Positions 1 through 7,574 are shown, counted from the stretch's first letter. The stretch is 31,412 nt of DNA from JALZAH01 sp051000755 (GCA_051000755.1 JBPCNZ010000116.1:1-31412); one strand, 5' to 3'. The notes: a model not told the origin generated them from the sequence alone. Numbers and translations: made by a program.

Positions 1-147
1 GCGCCACCGCCACCCGGACCCCCCGCCCCGATAGCACCCTCATCACGGCCTCAAACGGTCCCAGACCGCAAAAGGCCTGGCCACACCCCCCATGCCGCTC
101 ACTCCTGGAGCGCCGCACCCAAACGAAATGCTCCCGGGACCGGGGTC

Positions 148-954
148 CTAACGCGAAGGGGAGTTGCCTCGACGCTCGGCGAAGACCTTGTGCGGCACCT
201 GGAGCAGGCGCAGGACGGTGACCAGCCCGACACCGCCGATGAGGTTGCCCAGGGCGGCAAAGGCGAACAACCCGAACCAGTCGGCGTACCCGAACGGAGC
301 ACCGGCGTGCAGGGCGGCGAAGCACAGCAGAGAGGCGACGATGGCGTGATTGAGCTGCCCGGCGCCGAGGAGGAAGCCCATGACCGTCGCCGGAACGAGG
401 CCGACAGCGTCGGAATCGGTTGCGTGCTGCATGTGGGTCATCAAGGTGATGACGAAGCCGCCCAGGAGGGCCAGCGCCAACGCCTGCCAGGTGATCCCCA
501 GGTCGATGTAGAACGTGGCCGCCTTCACCGCGGTCGAGCGCAGCGAGGGGAAGCCGGCGATGATGATCCCGGTGATCACCCAACCGCCGGCCAGGTTGGT
601 CACGATGGTGACGCCCCACAGCCTCACCAGGGCCGACGGGGGGCTGGCCTTGGTGACGACGGCGGCGATGGGGACCAGGAAGTCCTCGGTGAACAGCTCG
701 CTGCGGGCCAGGGTCAGAGCGATAAAGCCGATGGAGAAAGCCAGCCCGGCCAGCATCTTGCTCTCGGTCGCATGCTCGACCAGCAGGAGGGCGAACACGC
801 CGACCCCGACGTCGAGTCCACCGAGGAGGCCCGTGGCCGTGAGTCCGGACCACGAGCGGCCCAGACGCTGCTCCCCCTCGTCGACCAGGCGATCGAACGT
901 TCGCTCCGTGTCCTGTTGCGCCACATCCGGCTCGGTTGACTCCTCTTTCGCCAT
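148..954 (-). CDS. Formate/nitrite transporter (FNT) family protein
   Basis: Predicted inner-membrane channel of about 268 residues, the usual FNT size, moving a small monovalent anion such as formate or nitrite; the substrate cannot be told from sequence. A hydrophilic N-terminus of about 50 residues is followed by several hydrophobic segments. The motif RSELFTEDFL sits where FNT proteins carry the conserved ELFT loop, and HATDSDAVGLVPAT and GAGQLNHAIVAS resemble later pore-helix blocks. These features are closer to the YfdC-like branch than to FocA or NirC (inference). I chose the ATG at 954 because a TACGGT hexamer lies 6 nt upstream. The open frame continues upstream to 1068, but that stretch is Pro/Arg-rich and not FNT-like. 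The gene stands alone, with no formate or nitrite enzyme beside it. Confidence 0.85.
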   Translation of the reverse strand: MAKEESTEPDVAQQDTERTFDRLVDEGEQRLGRSWSGLTATGLLGGLDVGVGVFALLLVEHATESKMLAGLAFSIGFIALTLARSELFTEDFLVPIAAVVTKASPPSALVRLWGVTIVTNLAGGWVITGIIIAGFPSLRSTAVKAATFYIDLGITWQALALALLGGFVITLMTHMQHATDSDAVGLVPATVMGFLLGAGQLNHAIVASLLCFAALHAGAPFGYADWFGLFAFAALGNLIGGVGLVTVLRLLQVPHKVFAERRGNSPSR

Positions 955-960
955 CGCCGA

Positions 961-966
961 ACCGTA
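961..966 (-). promoter_or_regulatory. -10 hexamer of FNT gene (leaderless)
   Basis: Read on the minus strand this is TACGGT, 6 nt before the ATG at 954. There is no Shine-Dalgarno sequence. The spacing puts the transcription start on or next to the start codon. Confidence 0.5.
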
Positions 967-1020
967 GGCGAAGGGTTTCCGGGGCTGCGGAGTCGGCCAC
1001 GCCCGGCGCGGGAAGGGACC

Positions 1021-1155
1021 GGTGATGACGGATGGACCAGGCACTTGGATGACCTCGGCGCGGGCCACTCGCCGGTGCGGGAAGCCGGCTACGCCGTGTT
1101 CGTCTCCGTCTTCGACCCCGACGGCACCCCGTGGGAGTTGTGGGCGGCCGGATCT
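1021..1155 (+). pseudogene. C-terminal fragment of a VOC/glyoxalase-fold protein
   Basis: The frame through 1021-1155 reads HLDDLGAGHSPVREAGY and then VSVFDPDGTPWELWA. This has the shape of the last part of a VOC (glyoxalase/bleomycin-resistance) domain, where the FxDPDGxxWEL strand supplies the final metal-ligand Glu. Nothing VOC-like precedes it: the upstream DNA is the promoter and start of the divergent FNT gene. After ELWA the frame runs on into low-complexity Ser-rich sequence and stops at 1278. I read it as a remnant of a deleted gene. It could instead be a chance reading of about 40 codons, but the match covers two motifs in the right order. Confidence 0.5.
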
Positions 1156-1313
1156 CAGGAGGTGGCCGGCGGATCGCTGGCCGCGAAGGAATCGTCGGCG
1201 ACCTCGTCCTCATCCTCCCCGGTCGCCACGGACTCGTTGAGCTTCTCCTGCCTATCGCCCAGCTCATCGCCGTCCTGAGGGCCCGGCTTGGGTTCTTCCG
1301 GTTGTCCCGGCAC
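1155..1313 (-). CDS. Small acidic hypothetical protein
   Basis: Possible 52-residue protein starting MPGQPEEPKPGPQDG and rich in Asp, Glu, Pro and Ser, with no hydrophobic segment and no Cys; likely disordered. The start is a GTG preceded by GGAGG at 5-nt spacing, which is the main reason to consider it real. The frame extends upstream to a GTG at 1376, but the basic extension has no ribosome-binding site. It lies 83 nt downstream of the SDR gene on the same strand, so the two may be co-transcribed. No family is recognised and no function is proposed. Confidence 0.4.
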   Translation of the reverse strand: MPGQPEEPKPGPQDGDELGDRQEKLNESVATGEDEDEVADDSFAASDPPATS

Positions 1314-1396
1314 GTGCACCTCCGTCGCTCGCGCGCGCCTTCTGTCGTACCCGGACCCGCGGGCCGGTACGCTCACTGGCCGCCGCCCGTTCCGCC

Positions 1397-2212
1397 TCAG
1401 AGACCGAGGCCGACCTTGGTGACCGTGTCGCGGGCGATGGTCGGCGTGAGGCGGGCCACGACGGAGAGGGCCTGGGCGTCGAGGCCGACCAGATACCGCT
1501 CGCGGGGGATCCGAGTGGTGATGGCTCGGACGACGACCGCCGCCACCTGATCGGGGTCGCCCATGATCGCCTGGGCCAGCCTGGTTCCCGACAGTGACCG
1601 CCGGTAGGAGTCGTCGAAACGGGAACCGGCCCGGCGTTCCAGGTCGGAGGCCACGTCATCCCAGATGTTGGTCTTGATGCCCCCGGGCTCGATCAGGCTG
1701 ACTCGCACCCCGGAGGAGGCCACCTCCATGCGCAGGGCGTCCGTGAGGGCCTCGAGGGCATGCTTGGCGCCGGCGTACCAACCGATCAGCGGACCCGACG
1801 TCAGCCCGAAGATCGACGACATGTTGACGATCCGTCCGTCGTTGCGCTCACGCATGTGGGGCAGCGCCAGCCGGCACAACCGCAGGGGGGCCATGACCAT
1901 GGTGTCCATGAGGCGCTGGGCCTCTGCATCATCGACGTCTTCGATGGCGCCGGTCTGGCCGTAGCCGGCGCTGTTGACCAGGCCCCAGGGCCGCAGCTCG
2001 CCAACCACCGCCTGACACTGGTCGGCATCGGTGACGTCGAGGATCACCGTCTCCACCTCCAGGCCAGCCTCGGCCGCGGCCTCGTTGACCATGTCCGCCT
2101 TGGCCGGGGAACGGACCGAGCCCACCGACCGGAGGCCGCGCCGGGCCAGGGCCAGGGTTGTCGCCAGGCCGATGCCGGAGTTGGCCCCGGTGGTCAGCAC
2201 GGTGCGCTCCAT
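1397..2212 (-). CDS. Short-chain dehydrogenase/reductase (SDR)
   Basis: Classical SDR with a Rossmann fold, predicted NAD(P)-dependent oxidoreductase of about 271 residues. It shows the cofactor loop TGANSGIG near the N-terminus, NSAG in place of the usual NNAG, an active-site Ser in MSSIFG, and the YAGAK catalytic Tyr-Lys pair. The IEPGGIKTNI stretch after the active site is typical of classical SDRs. Substrate unknown. I chose the ATG at 2212 because strand beta-1 (RTVLTTGANSG) follows at once. GTG codons at 2233 and 2260 are in frame, and 2260 has an AGGA 6 nt upstream, so a 16-residue extension is possible. It is divergent from the M20 peptidase gene. Confidence 0.85.
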   Translation of the reverse strand: MERTVLTTGANSGIGLATTLALARRGLRSVGSVRSPAKADMVNEAAAEAGLEVETVILDVTDADQCQAVVGELRPWGLVNSAGYGQTGAIEDVDDAEAQRLMDTMVMAPLRLCRLALPHMRERNDGRIVNMSSIFGLTSGPLIGWYAGAKHALEALTDALRMEVASSGVRVSLIEPGGIKTNIWDDVASDLERRAGSRFDDSYRRSLSGTRLAQAIMGDPDQVAAVVVRAITTRIPRERYLVGLDAQALSVVARLTPTIARDTVTKVGLGL

Positions 2213-2338
2213 CGCAGCGCTCGAAGTGGTCACTGCTCGCCGCCCAGGTGGCACGAACACACCTCGTCCTGCGAGGCGACGGGGGAGAGGGGAACGGGAT
2301 CGACCGGGGTCAAGCTATCAGGACCGTTGCCCAGGTCC

Positions 2339-2344
2339 TACGCT
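2339..2344 (+). promoter_or_regulatory. -10 hexamer of M20 peptidase gene (leaderless)
   Basis: TACGCT lies 6 nt before the GTG at 2351, with no Shine-Dalgarno sequence between. It supports this GTG as the start. Confidence 0.5.
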
Positions 2345-2350
2345 CGACTG

Positions 2351-3676
2351 GTGACCGATCGAGACGAGAAGCGGATCGCCGCCACCGACGAGGTGGTCAC
2401 CCTGGCTCACGAGCTGATCCGCATCGACACCACCAACACTGGAGACCCGACCACCCTGGTAGGGGAGCGGGAGGCCGCCGAGTGGGTGGCGGCCAAGCTC
2501 GATGAGGTGGGCTACGACACCACCTATGTCGAGTCGGGCGCCAAGCGCCGGGGCAACGTGATCGCCCGCCTGCCCGGGGCGGACCCGGGCCGGGGCGCCT
2601 TGCTGGTCCACGGGCACCTCGACGTGGTGCCCGCCGACGCCTCGGAATGGTCCGTCGATCCCTTCTCCGGCGAGGTCGCAGACGGCTATCTGTGGGGTCG
2701 GGGGGCCATCGACATGAAGCACATGGTCGCCACCAGCGTGGCCATGGCCCGCCAATTCAAGCGGGACGGCACCGTCCCGCCCCGGGATCTGATCTTCGCC
2801 TACGTGGCCGATGAGGAGGCCGGCGGTTTCTTCGGAGCCAGATGGTTGGTCGACAACCGGCCCGAGCTCTTCGACGGCGCCACCGAGGCGATCAGCGAGG
2901 TCGGCGGCTTCTCGGTGACCATGGGCGACGGGGTGCGGGCCTATCTGATCGAGACGGCCGAGAAGGGGATCCGATGGTTGCGCCTCCGGGCGGAGGGCAC
3001 GGCCGGGCACGGCTCGATGCTCAACACCGACAATGCCGTGGCCCGGATGGCGGCCGCGGTGAGCCGCGTCGGCGAACACCGCTTCCCCCTGATTCTGACC
3101 GACCCGGTCCGCCAGCTCCTCGCCGGTGTCAGCGACATCACCGGCGTGCCCTTCGATGAGGACGATCCCGAAGCGGCCGTCGCCCGGCTCGGCAACCTGG
3201 CCCGCATGATCGGTGCCACCCTGCGCGACACGGCCAACGTGACCATGTTCCACGCCGGGTACAAGGCGAACGTGGTGCCCTCGTTCGCCACCGCCAGCAT
3301 CGACGGCCGGATGCTGCCCGGTCGGGAAGCGGCCTTCGAACAGGAGGTGCTCGAGCTGCTCGGCCCCGGCATCGATGCCGAGTGGGATGGGTTGCCGCCG
3401 GTGGAGACCACCTTCGACGGGGCCCTGGTCGACAAGATGACGGCGGCCATCCTCGCCGAGGACCCCGGGGCCCGGACGTTGCCGTACATGTTGTCGGGGG
3501 GTACCGATGCCAAGTCGTTCCAGGACCTGGGCATCCGCAACTTCGGTTTCACTCCGCTGAAGCTGCCCGCCGAGCTCGACTTCAGCGCCCTCTTCCACGG
3601 CGTCGACGAACGGGTCCCGACCGACGCTCTGGAGTTCGGCGCTCGGGTCCTCGAGCGTCTCCTGCTGGACTGCTGA
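2351..3676 (+). CDS. M20/M25/M40-family metallo-hydrolase
   Basis: Cytoplasmic zinc-dependent peptidase or deacylase of 441 residues, the usual size for DapE/ArgE/carboxypeptidase G2-type enzymes. The HGHLDVVP block gives the metal ligand His89 and the base-orienting Asp91. GRGAIDMKH contains the bridging Asp121, and ADEEAGG holds the catalytic Glu155 and a ligand Glu156. A dimerisation (lid) domain starts near residue 205, with GTAGHGS. GGTDAK and a final FHGVDERV complete the site. The substrate cannot be assigned; no lysine or arginine biosynthesis gene is nearby. The GTG start fits the upstream TACGCT. The 3' end overlaps the convergent nucleotidyltransferase gene by 95 bp. Confidence 0.9.
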   Translation: MTDRDEKRIAATDEVVTLAHELIRIDTTNTGDPTTLVGEREAAEWVAAKLDEVGYDTTYVESGAKRRGNVIARLPGADPGRGALLVHGHLDVVPADASEWSVDPFSGEVADGYLWGRGAIDMKHMVATSVAMARQFKRDGTVPPRDLIFAYVADEEAGGFFGARWLVDNRPELFDGATEAISEVGGFSVTMGDGVRAYLIETAEKGIRWLRLRAEGTAGHGSMLNTDNAVARMAAAVSRVGEHRFPLILTDPVRQLLAGVSDITGVPFDEDDPEAAVARLGNLARMIGATLRDTANVTMFHAGYKANVVPSFATASIDGRMLPGREAAFEQEVLELLGPGIDAEWDGLPPVETTFDGALVDKMTAAILAEDPGARTLPYMLSGGTDAKSFQDLGIRNFGFTPLKLPAELDFSALFHGVDERVPTDALEFGARVLERLLLDC

Positions 3677-4439
3677 GGGCGGACAGCTCGGCGACGAGGG
3701 TGACGGCGTCCTTCTTGCGTTCGACCGGGCCCCAGTACATGGAGCTGGTCGACCCCTCCCGGAACGAGAGGGCCTCGGAGAGGACCTTGCGACCACCTCC
3801 CGACGGCAGCTCGGCGATCAGGGCCCGGCCCGCCTGCGATTTGGACCACACGTCACCCCGGCACGCGGCATGGAGCTGGGCCACCTCCAGGACAGGATCG
3901 GCCAACGCCCGCTTCATCCACACCTTGCCCAGGCGCCGATGGGCCGAGATGGACCAGGGGGCCCACCGGCTCCCCAGGATGTGAACGGCCCACGCCTCGA
4001 TGGCCCCGTCCCGCTGGCCCACCTGGGGCCGGTCGGGCCCGCGGAGGGTGGGAGCGCCGTAGAGCACATCGCGTGAGAAGGGGTCGAGATCGTTGTGGTC
4101 GGGCGGTCCCGCGGCGAAGAGCTCGGCGGGTGGCTCACCGGCCAGGCCGGCCCACGACACGTAAGTCACGGACGGGTGGCGCCCGTGGAGGCGCAGCAGG
4201 CTGGCCGCGGCGGCGGCCACCCGCAGCTGGTCCTGGTCCCAGGTCCGGTCGGCCACGGCCACCAGGTCGATGTTGCTCACCCGATTGGAGAAGTCGCCCA
4301 GGGCCAGCGACCCGACCGCGTAGCAGCCGACCACTACCCCGGGAAGGTCCTGGTCCAGGCGGGCCAGGTAGCGCCCGACGTGGGCGCGGACCTCCTCCGG
4401 GACAACCGTTGCGGATGAGGAGCTGCCATCGTTCATCAT
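3582..4439 (-). CDS. Nucleotidyltransferase-fold protein (aminoglycoside adenylyltransferase-like)
   Basis: A 285-residue protein with a pol-beta-type nucleotidyltransferase domain near the N-terminus. GSLALGDF at about residues 43-50, followed by SNIDL, matches the GSxxxGDFxxxxSDIDL signature of AadA-like adenylyltransferases. The first metal-binding Asp of that signature is Asn56 here; Asp58 is kept. The C-terminal half (ILGSRWAPWSISAHRRLGK, then an Arg-rich tail) resembles the helical domain of this group. I chose the ATG-ATG pair at 4439/4436; the frame is open further upstream but that sequence is not protein-like. The end overlaps the convergent M20 gene. Activity on an antibiotic should not be assumed from the fold, least of all with the Asn substitution. 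Confidence 0.7.
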   Translation of the reverse strand: MMNDGSSSSATVVPEEVRAHVGRYLARLDQDLPGVVVGCYAVGSLALGDFSNRVSNIDLVAVADRTWDQDQLRVAAAAASLLRLHGRHPSVTYVSWAGLAGEPPAELFAAGPPDHNDLDPFSRDVLYGAPTLRGPDRPQVGQRDGAIEAWAVHILGSRWAPWSISAHRRLGKVWMKRALADPVLEVAQLHAACRGDVWSKSQAGRALIAELPSGGGRKVLSEALSFREGSTSSMYWGPVERKKDAVTLVAELSALSSPAGDARGPERRTPERRSGPVRRRRGRGR

Positions 4440-4671
4440 GGGGTCGGCTCTGGCGGTGAGGGTAGCGGGGATGGCGCCCCACGGGAGTCCCGTTGCTGGG
4501 CCGAGCCGCCATCGGGCTCCGGTGGGCCGGGCTCCGACCCAGTGGTCTCCTCGGTCGTGCGACGGTCCCGCCCCGGCTTGGGAGCAGGGCGCCACAGAGA
4601 CTACGGACGAGGCTGACCCGGATGTCGCGATGGAGACCCAGAGCTTCTCGCCCGGAACCTCATGGGCATCG

Positions 4672-4677
4672 TACGCT
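4672..4677 (+). promoter_or_regulatory. -10 hexamer of Cys-rich small ORF (leaderless)
   Basis: TACGCT lies 7 nt before the GTG at 4685. The same hexamer is used ahead of the M20 and DUF4333-like genes. It is the main support for the tiny gene that follows. Confidence 0.5.
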
Positions 4678-4684
4678 CGTAGGC

Positions 4685-4840
4685 GTGGAGCTTCGTTGTG
4701 CTGACTGCGGGTGCGCCGTGGACCGCGGCGTGCGCCTCGCAACCTGCCGTGATCCGACATGCTGCTGTGCGGAACTTCCGACACGAGAGACCACGGCCGA
4801 TCTGGACCCTCCGCCCGGCCAGTCGACCGTTACGGGCTGA
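4685..4840 (+). CDS. Cys-rich small protein (51 aa), possible metal binder
   Basis: Starts MELRCADCGCAVDRG and continues TCRDPTCCC, giving seven Cys in the first 28 residues (5, 8, 10, 21, 26, 27, 28). The C-terminal half is hydrophilic and Pro/Thr-rich with no Cys. The CxxCxC and CxxxxCCC groups suggest one zinc site, a small cluster site or a redox role (inference). The start is a leaderless-type GTG 7 nt after TACGCT. Longer in-frame starts exist, but the added sequence is unlike protein. It lies 245 bp from the start of the divergent nucleotidyltransferase gene and 218 bp ahead of a broken membrane-protein gene. I do not recognise a named family. A short spurious frame remains possible, but the clustered Cys and the promoter argue against it. 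Confidence 0.6.
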   Translation: MELRCADCGCAVDRGVRLATCRDPTCCCAELPTRETTADLDPPPGQSTVTG

Positions 4841-5058
4841 ACACCATGATCAACCACGGTCACCTCCGCAGCCCTCGAGTGTGCCGCCGGGCCATGGCCG
4901 GCGGAGCCCTACGGGCACTGGCGACTTCTCCTGGTCCGACATTCCCGCTACGGTCCCGCGTTTCGGTTGCCGCTGCGACCACCTAGGCAACGTCGAGGCT
5001 TTCGCTCCTGACCTTCCTCCTTCCAGCAGTCCGGCTTCTCCGCCAGGCCATTCCCCAC

Positions 5059-5652
5059 GTGCTCGAAGGGATCGTCGGTCCCTCTGCCGCATTCCTGGCC
5101 GGCCATGCCGTGTGGGGGATGCTCGGAGCGCTCGGGCTGGCCTTCGCGTGGACCGGGACCTGCCTCGGGCTGCGCCTGATCGTCGGGCGCCGGATCACGG
5201 GGCTGCTGGTCATCGCCGCCATCTCGTTGGTGTTGCGGACGGTGGTGGCGGTCGTCATGAACTCCACCAGGGCGTTCTTCCTGGGACCCGACATCGTGAC
5301 GGCCGGCATGGGCCTGCTGTTCCTGGCCTCGGCGTTCACCGCCAAGCCCCTCGTCGCCCGCATCGCCGCAGACTTCCTGCCCTCCTCGTGGGTGGACCTG
5401 GACGACCGGCGGGCGTTGCGGCTGTGCCGGGCCGGCTCCGCCCTGTAGGGTCTGGAGCAGCTCCTCACCGCCGGAGTGACCGGCTTCTTGGTCTTCAACG
5501 TGTCTTCCACCACGTTTGTCGCCTGTCACGAGCCCATCTCCCTGGCCGTGTTCGCCCTGGTCATGGGGATTGCCTTCCCCTTCTTCTGGGGTGACATCAA
5601 AGCCCTGCGCACCCCTGCTGCGCAGCGTGGCGACCTGCTCCGGATGGCGTGA
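5059..5652 (+). pseudogene. VC0807-like multi-helix membrane protein, interrupted by TAG
   Basis: The frame encodes a polytopic membrane protein resembling VC0807-type (DUF3159-like) proteins: VLEGIVGPSAAFL, then GRRITGLLVIAAISLVLRTV, then LVARIAADFLPSSW. A TAG at 5446-5448 stops it. The same frame continues without shift as GLEQLLTAGVTGFLVF and FALVMGIAFPFFWGDIK to a TGA at 5650. In relatives this junction reads like LWGLEQL, so the TAG is most simply a TGG-to-TAG change in a Trp codon. The N-terminus also looks short: family-like sequence (LLRQAIPH) continues upstream of the GTG at 5059 to a TAG at 4984 with no ATG, GTG or TTG. Probably non-functional, unless the TAG is a sequencing error. 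Confidence 0.65.
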
Positions 5653-5933
5653 TTCCGCTCCTGGATGCGGTGCGGACCGCCGGTCTGCCCGCGTCGGGCA
5701 GCCATTGCATCGGGTGTCCGGGGGGAGGCAGCAGCGGTGCGGCCGCCATCATCATCGGGGTGGCCCTGGTAGTGGTCGGCGGGGCGGCGCTGGTGGTCAG
5801 CCAACGGCGGGACCGGCATGAGCGTCAGGGCGATCCAACCCCGAGAGCGGCCAGCCTCCTCGTTACCTGTGGGCGCGCCGCCGGCGTCCTGGCCATCCTG
5901 ATCGGGCTGGTGACCGCCGTCCTCCAACCCTGA
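5649..5933 (+). CDS. Small two-helix membrane protein, hypothetical
   Basis: A 94-residue frame with a Gly/Cys-containing N-terminus (HCIGCPGGGSS), a strong hydrophobic segment at about residues 30-50 (AAIIIGVALVVVGGAALVV), a basic hydrophilic loop (SQRRDRHERQ) and a second hydrophobic segment at the C-terminus. The GTG start overlaps the stop of the preceding membrane-protein frame as GTGA, a coupling arrangement also seen at pgsA and gcvP in this window. That context makes it likely to have been the second gene of an operon whose first gene is now broken. No family recognised. Confidence 0.45.
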   Translation: MIPLLDAVRTAGLPASGSHCIGCPGGGSSGAAAIIIGVALVVVGGAALVVSQRRDRHERQGDPTPRAASLLVTCGRAAGVLAILIGLVTAVLQP

Positions 5934-5959
5934 ACCGCGGCGAGGCCGTCAGCGGGGGC

Positions 5960-6277
5960 TCAGAAGCCCGGCGTGTACGAGCCTTTGCCCATGGCGACGC
6001 TGGTCTCCATGTCGATGCTCTCGTCCAGGCTGCCCCGTACCTCGGTCACCCAGTCCAGGCGATCGTGAAGGATCCGTTCCACGCCGGCCTGCAGGGTGGA
6101 GGAGCTGATGGCGCAAGAACTGCATGCCCCCTGCAGCTGCACCTCGATCTCACCGCTCTCGACGTCGGCACTGACCAGGACGAGATCCCCACCGTCGGAT
6201 TGCACCGCAGGGCGAATCAGTTCGAGCAGCTCATTGAGCGCCTGGAGCCTGCTGGTGCGATCCTCGTCAGTCAACAT
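5960..6277 (-). CDS. NifU-like Fe-S cluster scaffold protein (C-terminal domain type)
   Basis: Stand-alone NifU C-terminal (Nfu) domain of 105 residues that carries a transient Fe-S cluster for delivery to apo-proteins in the cytoplasm. RPAVQSDGGD and the core GACSSCAISSSTLQAGVE, with Cys52 and Cys55, are the family signature and are intact. The ATG has a good ribosome-binding site, GGAGG with 6-nt spacing. The gene is divergent from the DUF4333-like gene across 94 bp. No other suf or isc gene is in the window. Possible clients nearby are the predicted Fe-S protein at 27135 and other cellular enzymes; this link is only inference. Confidence 0.92.
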   Translation of the reverse strand: MLTDEDRTSRLQALNELLELIRPAVQSDGGDLVLVSADVESGEIEVQLQGACSSCAISSSTLQAGVERILHDRLDWVTEVRGSLDESIDMETSVAMGKGSYTPGF

Positions 6278-6357
6278 GATCTACCTCCGAGCCCCAGTCT
6301 GGCAGGTGCTCGGCCCCTAACGGCCGACGTGGCCCCACGGAAGCCGTGCCGGGAACC

Positions 6358-6363
6358 TACGCT
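6358..6363 (+). promoter_or_regulatory. -10 hexamer of DUF4333-like gene (leaderless)
   Basis: TACGCT lies 8 nt before the ATG at 6372. No ribosome-binding site is visible. Confidence 0.45.
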
Positions 6364-6371
6364 GAGTCCCG

Positions 6372-6893
6372 ATGAGCGATCTCGACGCCTCGGAGCACGC
6401 TTCGGAGCACGCCGGCGCCCAGGGCCGACCGCCGGCCGCGCCCGTCCCGGCGTCGAGCGACGCCACCGGGTGTCCCTACCCGGGGCCGGACGTGGCCACG
6501 CAGTCGGCCTGCCCGTTCCCTGAGGCGGCGGCAACCGGGCGGACTTCGGTGTGCGGCTACGCCGGCGGGGGCAAGCGGGGCTATTTCGTCCCCGGGCTCA
6601 TCGCCCTGGCGGTGCTGCTGGCCGGCGGGGCGTTCGCCTCCGCCGGCGGCCTCTCCCACGCCAGCCCGAGCCGGCTCGACGGCGCCCACGTGGGCACCCT
6701 GATCGCCGAGAACTACCAGAACAACCATCAGCTGGAGAGCCCGCCGCCCGTGCAGTGCCCCAACAACGAGCCGGTGGCCAGCGGCCACCGCTTCGTCTGC
6801 CACCTGCTGCGGACCAAGGGCTGTCCGCTCTCGGTTCAGGTGACCGAGACCGGTGGCGGCCAGTTCACCTACCAGGTACCCGGTGGCCCTTGA
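6372..6893 (+). CDS. Membrane-anchored DUF4333-like protein
   Basis: A 173-residue protein with a cytoplasmic Ala/Pro-rich N-terminus of about 68 residues, one transmembrane helix at about 71-93 (FVPGLIALAVLLAGGAFA) and an extracytoplasmic C-terminal domain. That domain reads VQCPNNEPVASGHRFVCHL and ends in a VQVTETGGGQFTYQV strand, which is the DUF4333 pattern (CPxxxxVxxGxxFxC) seen in actinobacterial secreted and lipoproteins. Extra Cys residues occur before the helix (CPYPG, ACPFP). The molecular role of the family is unknown. The start is leaderless-type. Confidence 0.65.
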   Translation: MSDLDASEHASEHAGAQGRPPAAPVPASSDATGCPYPGPDVATQSACPFPEAAATGRTSVCGYAGGGKRGYFVPGLIALAVLLAGGAFASAGGLSHASPSRLDGAHVGTLIAENYQNNHQLESPPPVQCPNNEPVASGHRFVCHLLRTKGCPLSVQVTETGGGQFTYQVPGGP

Positions 6894-6906
6894 GCCGACC
6901 TGAGGG

Positions 6907-7500
6907 TCAGGAGCGCAGCTCGGCGGTCCACGAGTCCCCGTCCCAGTAGCGCTTCTGGCCCGAGCCGCCCGGGTCGGCGTACCAGCCGGCCACCGGCGAG
7001 GCACTCGGCGGGGCGGGGGTCGACGGCCACGGTGGGCCTGGCGCCGGCGGGGGAGACGAAACCGGGGTAGGGGGGTAGCCCGGCGCGGCCGGGTAGGCCG
7101 GGGGGGACTGCCCCGGGTTGGAGGGGTAGGGGGGCTGCCCCGGATTGGTGGGGTAGGGGGGCTGCCCCGGATTGGCGGGCGGCCAAGCGGTGCCGGGGTA
7201 GGCCCCGGGGGCCTGGCCCCAGGCGCCCGGTGGAGCCCCGCCTGGCCCGCCGGTCTCGGCCCGGGCCAGCCGGGAGCGGGCGATGACCAGGTACAGGATC
7301 GAGATGATGAGGCCGATCAGGAAGAAGAAGTCCAAGAGGATGCTCACGGAGAGCAGCACGATCCACAGCACCTTGTTCTGCCCCACGCGGTCCCACGCCT
7401 CCGAGGGGCGCCGGGCGGCATCGACGATCCCGAACACCGACAGGCCCAGGGCGGCCAGCACGATCAGGACACCGACGCCGGTGCTGATGTTGGTGGCCAC
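6907..7500 (-). CDS. DUF2516/DUF2510-type membrane protein with Pro-rich repeats
   Basis: A 197-residue protein. The N-terminal third has two transmembrane helices (about 8-27 and 44-72) around ARRPSEAWDRVGQ, resembling actinobacterial DUF2516 proteins. The middle is a flexible Pro/Gly/Tyr-rich stretch with NPGQPPYP repeats. The C-terminus, GWYADPGGSGQKRYWDG and then WT, is a clear DUF2510 motif (GWYxDPxGxxxxRYWDGxxWT). DUF2510 is common at the ends of actinobacterial membrane proteins; its function is unknown. The GTG start has AAAGGA 6 nt upstream. It is divergent from pgsA across 74 bp. Confidence 0.8.
   Translation of the reverse strand: MATNISTGVGVLIVLAALGLSVFGIVDAARRPSEAWDRVGQNKVLWIVLLSVSILLDFFFLIGLIISILYLVIARSRLARAETGGPGGAPPGAWGQAPGAYPGTAWPPANPGQPPYPTNPGQPPYPSNPGQSPPAYPAAPGYPPTPVSSPPPAPGPPWPSTPAPPSASPVAGWYADPGGSGQKRYWDGDSWTAELRS
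7093..7174 (-). repeat. 27-bp coding tandem repeat (NPGQPPYP)
   Basis: Two near-identical 27-bp units at 7121-7147 and 7148-7174, with a diverged copy from 7093, encode successive NPGQPPYP blocks in the DUF2510 protein. The unit length keeps the frame, so copy number can vary without breaking the gene. Confidence 0.7.
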
Positions 7501-7561
7501 AGACCATCCTTTCGATCACAGGGCGGCGATGGCACCACCAAGCCTTCACTGGCGTCGAGCC

Positions 7562-7567
7562 TAGACT
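7562..7567 (+). promoter_or_regulatory. -10 hexamer of pgsA (leaderless)
   Basis: TAGACT lies 7 nt before the ATG at 7575, with no ribosome-binding site. It drives pgsA and, by overlap, the nucleotidyltransferase fusion gene. Confidence 0.55.
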
Positions 7568-7574
7568 TCGGGCC

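Noticed and set aside
1..147. Possible gene end before the FNT gene
   Set aside because: No frame in this stretch shows protein-like sequence; nothing is called.
2318..3796. Long minus-strand frame opposite the M20 peptidase
   Set aside because: No motifs and composition of an antisense shadow; the plus strand carries a complete metallopeptidase.
4841..5058. Possible coding sequence between the Cys-rich gene and the membrane pseudogene
   Set aside because: Frames here are Arg/Pro/Ser-rich without motifs, except the last 70 bp, which extend the pseudogene's family-like N-terminus without a start codon.
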